Shown here: one piece after another, positions 26,933 through 34,425 of the stretch
How positions within the stretch are numbered: the stretch's first letter is position 1
Layout: each line of letters opens with the position of its first letter
Source of the DNA: Deltaproteobacteria bacterium
GTDB taxonomy: Bacteria > Desulfobacterota > Binatia > Binatales > Binataceae
Direction of reading: 5' to 3'
DNA: 34,425 nucleotides
Assembly (NCBI GenBank): GCA_027317185.1
Contig: DAHVFB010000029.1
Span: 1-34,425, forward strand
Translations under genes and position numbers: made by a program
The notes under the pieces: model-generated
Databases searched by the model: none
Told to the model about the DNA's origin: nothing
Seen by the model: the letters and a program-made list of their open reading frames with translations, nothing else

Positions 26933-28237
26933 ATGGCCGAGCCGCTTACCTTCGAGGCGCTCGCGAGCCGCCAGTACGTGCTCTCGAGCGCGGAAAATTT
27001 TGTTCTCTACGTATTGCTCGAGGCGACTGCCCAGGGTAGCGCCAATGGCGCCGGGGGCGGCCGATCGCCGCTGAATCTCGGCGTGGTTCTTGATCGATCC
27101 GGATCGATGTATGACGAACGGCGTCTGGAGTTCGTGATCGAAGCGGTCAAGTTCCTGGTCGATAATCTGACGTCCGAAGACAAGGTCTCGATCGTCGCCT
27201 TTGCGGATAAAGCGCAGATTATTGCCTCGACCGATAAGGTCCGCGACAAAAACGCACTAAAGCGCGCGATTGACGATATCGATCTGCTGGAAATCGGCGG
27301 CGGCACCCAAATGGCCCTTGGAATGCGGATGGCCATCGATGAGGTGAAGAAAAACCTCACCCCCGAACGTCTAAACCGCGTGCTGGTATTGACCGACGGA
27401 CAGACCTACGAAGAGACCGCCTGTCTCGAACTCGCGAGTCAGAACCGCGACCAGATGTCATTCTCGGCGATGGGCGTGGGGGTCGAGTTCAACGAGAAAC
27501 TGTTGATGCGAATCGCGCAGGATTCGCACGGCAAATATCATTTTATTGGCGATCCTTCGGAAATTCCGGGTCTTTTCGACGATGAATTGCAGGGACTGCG
27601 GGCGGTCACCTTGCGCAATGGCCGTATCGACGTGAATTTGTCGCAAGGCGTACAGGTCCGCGAGGCCTTTCGCGCCAGCCCGGAAATTTACGCGCTTGGC
27701 ACGCCGCTGGTGAGTGACGATCGCAATGTAAGTTACGAGATCGGCGATCTTGAGGCCGGGGTGCCCGGCTCGGTGCTGTTAACTTTAGTGTTGCCGCCGC
27801 GCCGTCCCGGACCGGTCCGAATCGGCCAGGCCACCTTCCATTACGAGGCGCCAGGGGTCGGCGAACGCAGCGTCAACACAGACGTGACCGTCGAGTACAC
27901 GCTGGATCGAACCCTCACCAGCCGGGTGAATGGACGTGTGATGAACCTGGTCGATCAGGTCTCGATCGCCAAATTGCAATCGCGCGCTGAAGATGAGCTC
28001 AAGGCCGGGAATGTCGATCGCGCTACCCGACTGCTTTCCAATGCAATTCAGGGTACGCAGCGGCTGGGTAATATCAAGGCTACTCAGGCGCTAACCGGTT
28101 TGATGGATCAGGTGAAGAAAACTCAAACGCTCCAGGGCAAGGCGGCCAAGACCACTCTGCTACAGGCTCAGGCGGTGGTGCGAAAGACCCAGATGCTCGA
28201 CCCGGAAGCGCTCAAGGAATTTAACAAGCCGGAGTGA
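26933..28237 (+). CDS. VWA domain protein heading the Ser/Thr signalling cluster
   Basis: A 434-residue cytoplasmic VWA protein with no signal peptide. A GAGGAG ribosome site lies nine bases before the ATG. The VWA domain (about residues 46-225) has a perfect MIDAS: DRSGS (54-58), GGGTQM for the conserved Thr, and LTDGQTYEE for the Asp. A beta-rich middle domain (about 230-325) follows, then a helical tail. The tail carries three evenly spaced K-T-x-x-L motifs at 396-400, 406-410 and 418-422, candidate sites for the neighbouring kinases and for FHA binding. The role is inferred as a metal-dependent scaffold or effector of the cluster. Similar VWA/kinase/PP2C associations are known as TerY-P triads, but no Ter genes are seen. 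Confidence 0.9.
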   Translation: MAEPLTFEALASRQYVLSSAENFVLYVLLEATAQGSANGAGGGRSPLNLGVVLDRSGSMYDERRLEFVIEAVKFLVDNLTSEDKVSIVAFADKAQIIASTDKVRDKNALKRAIDDIDLLEIGGGTQMALGMRMAIDEVKKNLTPERLNRVLVLTDGQTYEETACLELASQNRDQMSFSAMGVGVEFNEKLLMRIAQDSHGKYHFIGDPSEIPGLFDDELQGLRAVTLRNGRIDVNLSQGVQVREAFRASPEIYALGTPLVSDDRNVSYEIGDLEAGVPGSVLLTLVLPPRRPGPVRIGQATFHYEAPGVGERSVNTDVTVEYTLDRTLTSRVNGRVMNLVDQVSIAKLQSRAEDELKAGNVDRATRLLSNAIQGTQRLGNIKATQALTGLMDQVKKTQTLQGKAAKTTLLQAQAVVRKTQMLDPEALKEFNKPE

Positions 28238-28301
28238 CATCAGGCTATAAAGATACTTGCCGGTATCCCGAAAAAGTCCACACGAAGGGGCTTATAATCA
28301 T

Positions 28302-28937
28302 ATGGTTAAGTGCAGCGAATGCGGCTACGAGAATATCGACGGATTAGACTACTGCGACGGCTGCGGAGCCAAGCTGGCGGGTGCCGCGAGCGCGCCGGCG
28401 TCCAACGCAGGAGCAGCGGTAGCTCCCGCGCCCGCAGCGGAAGAGGGTTCCGCGCCGGCGGCCGAGGTCAGCGCTACTGGAGAAGCCGCGCCAGCCGCGA
28501 CCGAAGGGGCTTCCCCGGAATCGCCCACTGGCGAGATTAGTCCCAGCCCCGAAGTGGAACCGGCTCCAGCGCCGTCTCCGGCGGCGGGGGGCGCTTTGTT
28601 CAAGGCCAAGCTTCAAATCGTGAGAGGCGGACGCAAGGGCCAGGAGTTTTCACTTGAGGAAGCCAATAACCTAATCGGCCGCTGGGATCCTGAAACCGGT
28701 TCCTTCCCTGAAGTCGATCTCGAACAGGACGATCAGGAAGCTAAAGTATCCCGCAAACATGCATTGCTGCGGATCGATAACGGAAAGATCACGGTCGAGG
28801 ATATTGGAAGTCTCAATGGCACCTATGTGAACCGTCAGCCCCGCTTGCAGCCTGGGAACCCGGTCGAATTGAAGTCGGGCGATGAAATAATCATCGGCAA
28901 AACTTTCCTGAAGCTGGTGGTCGATCCGATTTCGTAG
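28302..28937 (+). CDS. Zinc-ribbon and FHA domain protein
   Basis: A 211-residue phospho-threonine reader. The ATG at 28302 is chosen because the zinc ribbon starts immediately: Cys4, Cys7, Cys18 and Cys21 in the pattern CxxC-x10-CxxC. Residues about 27-97 are an Ala/Pro/Glu-rich disordered linker. A C-terminal FHA domain (about 100-207) has the phosphopeptide-binding residues Gly126-Arg127 (LIGRW), Ser150-x2-His153 (VSRKHALL) and Asn172 (SLNGTYV). All residues for pThr binding appear intact. It is cytoplasmic by sequence. The same zinc-ribbon spacing begins the PP2C protein two genes on. It lies 64 bp after the VWA gene and 71 bp before the kinase gene, in one direction. Confidence 0.9.
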   Translation: MVKCSECGYENIDGLDYCDGCGAKLAGAASAPASNAGAAVAPAPAAEEGSAPAAEVSATGEAAPAATEGASPESPTGEISPSPEVEPAPAPSPAAGGALFKAKLQIVRGGRKGQEFSLEEANNLIGRWDPETGSFPEVDLEQDDQEAKVSRKHALLRIDNGKITVEDIGSLNGTYVNRQPRLQPGNPVELKSGDEIIIGKTFLKLVVDPIS

Positions 28938-29008
28938 ATGCCTGTCCGGAGGCGGGCCTGAGCTAACCGCCGCCCAAGCGGCGGCGTGATCCGGTATGTT
29001 GTGTAGCG

Positions 29009-30616
29009 ATGCAATCGGGTGAGCCGCTTCCCGCCGCCCACCTGCTCGATGGCCGATACCGCATCAATAAGGTAATTGGCGCGGGCGGGATGGGCCGTGT
29101 CTATTTAAGCAACGATACGCGCCTTTCCAGCCGTCCGGTCGCGGTCAAGGAGATGATCGTCGGCGACGCGATGCATGAACAGAAGGCGCTGGCGGATTTC
29201 ACCCGTGAGGCGCGCGTGCTCGCGCTGCTGACCCATCCGGGGATTCCCAACATCATCGATTTTTTCACCGAGGGAAACCGGCATTATCTGGTGATGGAGT
29301 TCGTCGCCGGCGGCGATCTGCAACACCTGTTGGATCAGTCCGGCGGCAAGCGGATGCCGGAATCGATGGTGCTCAAGTGGTCGCGCCAGATGCTGGATGT
29401 GCTCGATTTTTTGCATTCGCAAACTCCGCCGATCGTTTACCGCGATTTGAAGCCCGGCAACATAATGATCGATAAGGACGGCCGCGCGATGCTGATTGAT
29501 TTTGGTATCGCGCGATTCCTGCCGCCAGGCGGGCGCGGCACTCAGATTGGCTCGGTCGGCTATGCTCCGCCCGAACAATACATGGGCAAGACCGAGCCGC
29601 GATCGGACCTTTACTCGCTTGCCGCCACCATGCATCACCTGTTGACCGGGCGCGATCCGCAACTCGAACCGCCGTTCAGTTTCCCTCCGGTGCGCCAACT
29701 TGCGCCCGAAGTTTCGATCCAGACCGAGCAGGCGGTGATGACGGCGCTCGATAAGGATCTCAGCAAACGACCGACTTCGGCGCGTGAGTTGAAGCATCTG
29801 TTACCTGATCCGGATTTCGAGTCGGAGCTGCCCGCGCTCCCCGCCAATCTCACGAATCCCGGCAGCGCAAGCCGCGCCGCCGCGCCGATTTCTACTGCCG
29901 CAACCATGGTGCTCCCGTCCACGCCACTCGGTGCTTACCCTTCGGCTCCGCCGTCGCCCTCCGCACGCCCGTCCGGCGTCTCCACGATGAAAACGGTCGT
30001 GTTGCCCGCGCCGCCGGCGCCCAACGCCGTGCGCCCGGTTTCTCCACCGCCAGTCAGCCGGAAGCCGCCAGCGAATATCCCGGCTCCGGTTGCGTCTAAA
30101 CCATCGGTGGTGTCCTCGACCGCCAAGACCCAGGATTTGAAGCCGACTCAGCCCAAACCGGCTGCCTCCCCAAAACCGCCGCCGCGGATCATCCCGTTGA
30201 GCCGCCCGCCGGCTTCGCGGCCGTCAACTCCGCCGGTGCCGCCGACGGCGGCCAATCCCGCTTATAAAAATGGAACTCGCGCGCCCGCGGCCGGCCCGAT
30301 CCCGAAACTGATTGCGCGGCCGCAAAACCTCCAATTCGATTTGACCGAGGGCCGTATGGTGATCGGCAGGGCGGTCAGCCGGGATGATAGTCCTGAAATC
30401 GATCTGAGTGGTTTGTCCGCCGCAAACGGCAAAATCTCGCGCCGTCACGCTGAAATCATCAGGCAGGGCGCCAATTGTTTTATACGTGATCTCGGAAGCC
30501 TCAACGGCACCTATATCGCCGGACGTGGCAGGTTGGGGCGTGACCAACTCTATAAGCTTAAAGATTGTGACGAGGTCGTGCTCGGCGAAGCTCGGCTTCA
30601 ATTCAGGGAGCGCTGA
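29009..30616 (+). CDS. Ser/Thr protein kinase with C-terminal FHA domain
   Basis: A 535-residue Hanks-type kinase without a membrane helix. The kinase domain (about 17-270) is complete: Gly-loop GAGGMG (24-29), Lys47 in AVK, catalytic YRDLKPGN (Y144, R145, D146, K148, N151), DFG at 164-166, activation loop GTQIGSVGYAPPEQ. A Pro/Ala/Ser/Thr-rich linker (about 275-435) holds KTVVL (328-332), KTQDL (373-377) and ATMVL (298-302), likely autophosphorylation or docking sites. The C-terminal FHA domain (about 445-530) keeps IGR, SRRHAE and SLNGTYI. The kinase could bind its own phosphorylated linker or the VWA tail. A 6-bp hairpin (28967-28984) lies just upstream. The next gene starts six bases after the stop. 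Confidence 0.93.
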   Translation: MQSGEPLPAAHLLDGRYRINKVIGAGGMGRVYLSNDTRLSSRPVAVKEMIVGDAMHEQKALADFTREARVLALLTHPGIPNIIDFFTEGNRHYLVMEFVAGGDLQHLLDQSGGKRMPESMVLKWSRQMLDVLDFLHSQTPPIVYRDLKPGNIMIDKDGRAMLIDFGIARFLPPGGRGTQIGSVGYAPPEQYMGKTEPRSDLYSLAATMHHLLTGRDPQLEPPFSFPPVRQLAPEVSIQTEQAVMTALDKDLSKRPTSARELKHLLPDPDFESELPALPANLTNPGSASRAAAPISTAATMVLPSTPLGAYPSAPPSPSARPSGVSTMKTVVLPAPPAPNAVRPVSPPPVSRKPPANIPAPVASKPSVVSSTAKTQDLKPTQPKPAASPKPPPRIIPLSRPPASRPSTPPVPPTAANPAYKNGTRAPAAGPIPKLIARPQNLQFDLTEGRMVIGRAVSRDDSPEIDLSGLSAANGKISRRHAEIIRQGANCFIRDLGSLNGTYIAGRGRLGRDQLYKLKDCDEVVLGEARLQFRER

Positions 30617-30622
30617 TTAAAT

Positions 30623-32662
30623 ATGCTTACGTGCCCGCAATGTGGTCAGACGGCTCCCGAGGGCACCCGGTTCTGCGATCGATGCGGCCAGGGTCTGATT
30701 GCTCCATCCTCGGAGGCCGCCTCACCGGTGCTCGATGCGATCGCGCCCGGGACCGCGCTCAAGCATGGATTCGAGATCGTCGAACTTTTAACTCAAAGTT
30801 CGATTGAGAACCGGTACCGTGTCGTGCGCAAGCTCGATAGTGCGCGAGCCAGTTTTCAGATCCGCGAAAGGACCGGGCCCGCTTCTTCGCACGATTCGGA
30901 TGCGTCGTCCGCCGAGATTACTGACCCCGCGATCGACGATGTCGCGGAGGCCGCCGGCGGTTCGCGATCTGAAATTGTTGAGACCGAAAACTGCGTTGAC
31001 CCGCGCGCCAAAACTGCCGAGCTCAAGCCGATAATTATCGATGCCAAAGCTCAGCCGGCAGAGGCAGTCGAAACCTCCGCTTCCGCTACCGCTGTTGATG
31101 AAGTTGAAACTACGCCCGCCGAATCGCCGATCTCCACCGCCGACGGGACGCCGCAAATTGTCGCGCCGGAGTCGGAGTCCAATGAGCAGGACACCCCTGC
31201 CGTCACCGCCGCCGCATCGCAAGCCGACGAGCAGGCGGTGCCTGCTGAAGATCCGGCCGAAGCCGAAGATCTTGGCGAGGTTTTTGGACGCGTCCTGGCC
31301 CTGTCGCAAACCCTTAAACATGCGGCATTCCAGCGCGCGCTGGAGGGATTTGCCGACGGTGGGCGCGTTTATCTGGCCTACCCCGACGAACCGTTCACCC
31401 CGCTGGCGGCTCGCCCCGGCGGGCTCAGGATGCCCGAGTCGGAGGCGCTTAACGTCGCGATCCAGTTATGCCAGGCCGTCGGCTACCTCCATCGACGGGG
31501 ACTGCGCCTCAACGATATTTGTCCCGAGTCGGTTGGCTACGGCGCCGATGGCCGCGTCAGGGTGACCGGCCTCGAAAGCGTCAGCAACGACAACGAACTT
31601 CAATCCGATCCGATTTTCAACGACGGCTTTACCGCTCCCGAAATCTATCGCGGGAAAAAAGCCGATAAGCGTGCGGACATTTTCTCGATCGGCGCCCTGC
31701 TTTATACCTGTCTGACCGGTGACCGCCTGGAATCGGAGAGCTGGCGCGAGGAGGCTGGCGCTATCGATTTTTACCCGCCGCACGTGGTTAGCCCCGCGCT
31801 TGAACAGGTTGTCCGCCGCGCCCTGGTTTTTAATCCAGACGGGAGATGGCCAAACGTCGATGCGATGAAAGCGGAATTGGTCAAGCTCGGTTCGACCATC
31901 AGAATTCGCGCCGGCGTAATGACCGACGTGGGGATGGTGCGCGAGCTGAACGAAGACATCGTGATGGCGCAGCAGTACTATCGCGACTCGCAGGTCGAGC
32001 CGGCCGAAAGCTACCTGTACGTGGTATGCGACGGCATGGGCGGCGCCGAAGCGGGCGAAATTGCCGCCTCAATTGCCGTGAGTACAATCCGTGATTACAT
32101 TCAGAATCAGGGCAGCCGCGCGGAGAATACCGACTTGGCGCAAGCGCTTCGCTCGGCGCTGGAGGACGCAAATTCGAAAATACTCGAATATGTAGCGGCG
32201 CATCCTGAAGCGCGTGGGATGGGCTCGACCGCCGTGGCTTTAATCGTGACTCCGCCCCTGGCCGCAGTGGCATGGGTTGGAGATAGCCGCGCGTACCTGC
32301 TCGAGAACGGCGCCTTGCGCCAGCTAACCAAGGATCATTCGCTGGTCCAGCGCCTGGTGGAAATCGGTCAGATTACACTCGAAGAGGCGCGCCATCACGA
32401 ACATAAGAACGTGATTACCCGATCGCTCGGAGCGCGGGCGAGCGGACCGGCGGGAGCCGAAGCGGTAAACCTTCGCCTGAAGCGTGGCGATCGGCTGATG
32501 CTGTGCAGCGACGGTCTGATCGCGCATGTCGACGATCCGGCTATCGCGGAGGTGATGCGGCGCCATAGCGACCCGCTCGCGGCCACGCGCGAGTTGGTGG
32601 TGGCGGCCAACGCCGGCGGCGGAACCGATAACGTCTCGGTCATTGTTGTATTTGCCGATTGA
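30623..32662 (+). CDS. Zinc ribbon-pseudokinase-PP2C phosphatase fusion
   Basis: A 679-residue three-part protein. Part 1 is a zinc ribbon with Cys4, Cys7, Cys18 and Cys21. Part 2 is a degenerate kinase fold. An N-lobe fragment (about 45-80) is followed by an acidic, Ala/Glu/Pro-rich insert of about 130 residues (82-215), then a C-lobe. In the C-lobe the catalytic loop reads RLNDICPESV, with Lys and Asn replaced by Cys300 and Ser303, and the DFG site reads TGL (315-317). No Gly-loop is visible, although APE (338-340) remains, so kinase activity is unlikely. Part 3 (about 425-679) is an intact PP2C phosphatase: ELNEDIV, CDGMGG with Asp470, GDSR, CSDGL with Asp630, GTDN with Asp669. It probably reverses the phosphorylation made by the flanking kinases, with the pseudokinase as regulator. 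Confidence 0.9.
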   Translation: MLTCPQCGQTAPEGTRFCDRCGQGLIAPSSEAASPVLDAIAPGTALKHGFEIVELLTQSSIENRYRVVRKLDSARASFQIRERTGPASSHDSDASSAEITDPAIDDVAEAAGGSRSEIVETENCVDPRAKTAELKPIIIDAKAQPAEAVETSASATAVDEVETTPAESPISTADGTPQIVAPESESNEQDTPAVTAAASQADEQAVPAEDPAEAEDLGEVFGRVLALSQTLKHAAFQRALEGFADGGRVYLAYPDEPFTPLAARPGGLRMPESEALNVAIQLCQAVGYLHRRGLRLNDICPESVGYGADGRVRVTGLESVSNDNELQSDPIFNDGFTAPEIYRGKKADKRADIFSIGALLYTCLTGDRLESESWREEAGAIDFYPPHVVSPALEQVVRRALVFNPDGRWPNVDAMKAELVKLGSTIRIRAGVMTDVGMVRELNEDIVMAQQYYRDSQVEPAESYLYVVCDGMGGAEAGEIAASIAVSTIRDYIQNQGSRAENTDLAQALRSALEDANSKILEYVAAHPEARGMGSTAVALIVTPPLAAVAWVGDSRAYLLENGALRQLTKDHSLVQRLVEIGQITLEEARHHEHKNVITRSLGARASGPAGAEAVNLRLKRGDRLMLCSDGLIAHVDDPAIAEVMRRHSDPLAATRELVVAANAGGGTDNVSVIVVFAD

Positions 32663-34425
32663 TGGCTAACCTGCCCACATCAGACGCGCCGACGGGACCG
32701 CTCGAAGCGGGAACGGTCCTGCAGAATCGCTATCTGGTCGAGCGCCTGCTCGGCGGCGGCGGGATGGGCATGGTCTATCTGGCCCGCGATCAGCGGTTGG
32801 CGAACCGGCCCTGCGCGATCAAGGAGATGGTCGATCATTTTATCGACCCCCAGCAGCGGATCGAGGCCAACGAATACTTCGCGCGCGAAGCCGACACCCT
32901 GGCGCAACTCAAGCACGTCGCGATCCCCGCGATTACCGATCGATTCGACCATCGTAACCGCCATTATCTGGTGATGGAGTATGTCGAGGGCCGCAATCTT
33001 GAAGAAGAAATCGCGGCCACCGGCGGTCCGTTTTCCGAAGGGACGGTAATCGATGTCGGCCGCCAGCTTTGCGATGTGCTGGCTTATCTGCACGGCCTCA
33101 CCCCGCCGATCATTTATCGCGACATGAAGCCGTCCAATGTGATGCTGAACGCGCGCGGCCGCGTGGTGCTGGTCGATTTTGGTATCGCCCGCCTGTTTCG
33201 CGCCGCCCGCAAGGGCACGATGATCGGCACCCTCGGTTTCGCGCCGCCCGAACAATACCAGGGCGCGGTCGATCCGCGCAGCGACATCTATTCGCTGGGC
33301 GCGACGCTGCATTACATCCTGACCGGCCGCGATCCGGAAAAATTTCCCCCGTTCAGTTTCCCGCCGGTGCGCGATCTGCGCCCGGACGTTTCCAGCAATC
33401 TGGCCGGCGCACTCGATCGCGCGCTGGCCTACGAAGTAGATGGGCGGCCGCAATCGATTCAGGAATTCCGCGACATGCTGCTCTATGGGCGCGGGCTCGG
33501 GGTTACCGGGCCGGCGGTCACCAGCCGCGGCGGCACTGCCGATCTCACCCCCGCGCAGCCTCATTACACCGGCAAAATTCGCTCTCGGCGCAGCCGCGTC
33601 AGACGTGCCATGGGCGTCGTGGGGTTGATTGTCCTGCTCGGCGGCGGCGCCTTTGCCGCCACTTATATTTATCGAAAACCCGCGCTCCAGCAGGAACTCG
33701 GCATCAAACAGTACGTCGACAATCTGCCCTGGAAGCACGATGAACTGCTGGCTCAGGCGCGCCGGCATCCTTTGGCATTGGAACGGATGACGCTGGCGCT
33801 GTCGACTCGTGAAGGCACCCCGCTCTCCAAACCGCAGGCAAGCTTCACCGATACCGAACTCGACAATACCCATTACCTGCAGTGGAACGCGACGTTTAAA
33901 AATGGCATGGCGGGACTGGAGGGAATTAACGACAAGGTCGATGCTCGATTTTACGATCCGGCGGGAACCAAGATCGCGAGCAGCTCGGTCAGCCGATTTA
34001 TCGGGCCATCCGACAGCACGGCTGACTTCAGCGGGGTGGCGCTGATGCCGGATTTGAGCAATCGGCCGCCCGGCAATTACAAGGTGGCGCTCTATTCCAA
34101 TGACGAGATCCTGACCGAGCAGCGCTTCACGGTTACCCGCGACCTGGCGGCAAGGACGACAGCGCCCGCGATCAGCACGCCACCCGCATCCTCGACGGGA
34201 GCCGACGAGGCCAAGCGCCTGGCTGACGCCCGCGCGCTCGCCGATCGAGCCGATCGCGAGCGGCGGCCCCTGAATCTGGTCGGCATTTCATTCGTCAACA
34301 GCACCAAGAGCGGAACGGTGCTTTCAAGCTCGTCCGGCAGTTTCAAAGTCTCCAAAGTGTTGTTTGTGGGATGGCGGGTCACCTTCACCAATCGTTTGTT
34401 TGGATTGGAATCGAAGGAATACAGG
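32662..34425 (+). CDS. Membrane-anchored Ser/Thr protein kinase (3' end cut by window)
   Basis: The gene starts at an ATG that overlaps the preceding stop by one base (TGATG) and stays open to the window end, 588 codons. The kinase domain (about 22-275) is complete: GGGGMG (31-36), Lys54 in CAIKEMV, YRDMKPSN (152-159), DFG at 172-174, APPEQ near 194. After a basic stretch, a membrane helix (about 316-337, GVVGLIVLLGGGAFAATYIY) predicts an extracytoplasmic C-terminal part. That part looks beta-rich (e.g. HYLQWNATFKNGM, GNYKVALYSNDE) with a charged Ala/Arg stretch (DEAKRLADARALADRADRE), and could be a sensor. It is a close relative of the upstream kinase but lacks an FHA domain in the visible part. 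Confidence 0.92.
   Translation, partial: MANLPTSDAPTGPLEAGTVLQNRYLVERLLGGGGMGMVYLARDQRLANRPCAIKEMVDHFIDPQQRIEANEYFAREADTLAQLKHVAIPAITDRFDHRNRHYLVMEYVEGRNLEEEIAATGGPFSEGTVIDVGRQLCDVLAYLHGLTPPIIYRDMKPSNVMLNARGRVVLVDFGIARLFRAARKGTMIGTLGFAPPEQYQGAVDPRSDIYSLGATLHYILTGRDPEKFPPFSFPPVRDLRPDVSSNLAGALDRALAYEVDGRPQSIQEFRDMLLYGRGLGVTGPAVTSRGGTADLTPAQPHYTGKIRSRRSRVRRAMGVVGLIVLLGGGAFAATYIYRKPALQQELGIKQYVDNLPWKHDELLAQARRHPLALERMTLALSTREGTPLSKPQASFTDTELDNTHYLQWNATFKNGMAGLEGINDKVDARFYDPAGTKIASSSVSRFIGPSDSTADFSGVALMPDLSNRPPGNYKVALYSNDEILTEQRFTVTRDLAARTTAPAISTPPASSTGADEAKRLADARALADRADRERRPLNLVGISFVNSTKSGTVLSSSSGSFKVSKVLFVGWRVTFTNRLFGLESKEYR

Noticed and set aside
26827-27039. Plus-strand open frame of 70 codons crossing the start of the VWA gene
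   Set aside because: It overlaps the well supported VWA start and ribosome site in another frame and shows no domain.
28967-28984. Hairpin between the FHA and kinase genes as a terminator
   Set aside because: The 6-bp stem CCGCCG/CGGCGG has no T-run after it, and the flanking genes look like one operon.
1-34425. CRISPR arrays, tRNA or rRNA genes, insertion sequences, prophage
   Set aside because: I found no regularly spaced repeats, no cloverleaf-like sequence in the intergenic gaps, and no transposase, integrase or phage protein.

Overview
The window is GC-rich, densely coded, and uses Shine-Dalgarno translation starts. The tripartite RND efflux genes point to a Gram-negative cell envelope. 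Together with a probable F420-type LLM oxidoreductase, ThyX instead of ThyA, an Fe-S uracil-DNA glycosylase, an ECHDC3-like crotonase and Ser/Thr phospho-signalling genes, this suggests a deep-branching environmental bacterium. Binatota/Desulfobacterota-like or Acidobacteriota-like lineages are possible, but the taxonomic placement is inference only. No rRNA, tRNA, CRISPR array, insertion sequence or phage gene was recognised.

Layout. Positions 1-6225 (minus strand) hold an mdtA-mdtB-mdtC type efflux operon with overlapping genes; the last gene leaves the window at position 1. Positions 6397-13370 carry metabolic and housekeeping genes: an LLM-class oxidoreductase, two metallo-beta-lactamase-fold hydrolases either side of fabI, a HemJ/CopD-like membrane protein with an MFS exporter, a CoA-transferase and a DivIC/FtsB-like protein. 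Positions 13507-13843 form a self-contained transcription unit for a 32-residue, lysine-rich protein, with a near-consensus promoter, a strong ribosome binding site and terminators. Positions 13868-19000 carry a ZIP transporter, a crotonase lacking its catalytic glutamates, guaB, ddl and rdgB. Positions 19116-22616 (minus) read as thyX, an Fe-S uracil-DNA glycosylase, a MoxR ATPase and a CoxE-like VWA protein. Positions 22765-25322 (plus) carry pyrD, a two-domain rhodanese and pyroglutamyl peptidase. Positions 25326-26459 (minus) encode a PAS-HisKA-receiver protein without an ATPase domain.

Positions 26933-34425 (plus) are the most interesting part. This tight cluster encodes a VWA protein, a zinc-ribbon/FHA protein, a Ser/Thr kinase with a C-terminal FHA domain, a zinc-ribbon/pseudokinase/PP2C fusion, and a membrane-anchored Ser/Thr kinase cut by the window end. 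It contains writers (two kinases), an eraser (PP2C), readers (two FHA domains), a putative allosteric pseudokinase and a likely target or scaffold (VWA). A K-T-x-x-L motif is repeated three times in the VWA tail and twice in the linker of the first kinase. It is a candidate phospho-threonine docking code for the FHA domains. The cluster resembles, but is not identical to, the VWA/kinase/PP2C triads described around tellurium-resistance (TerY-P) systems.
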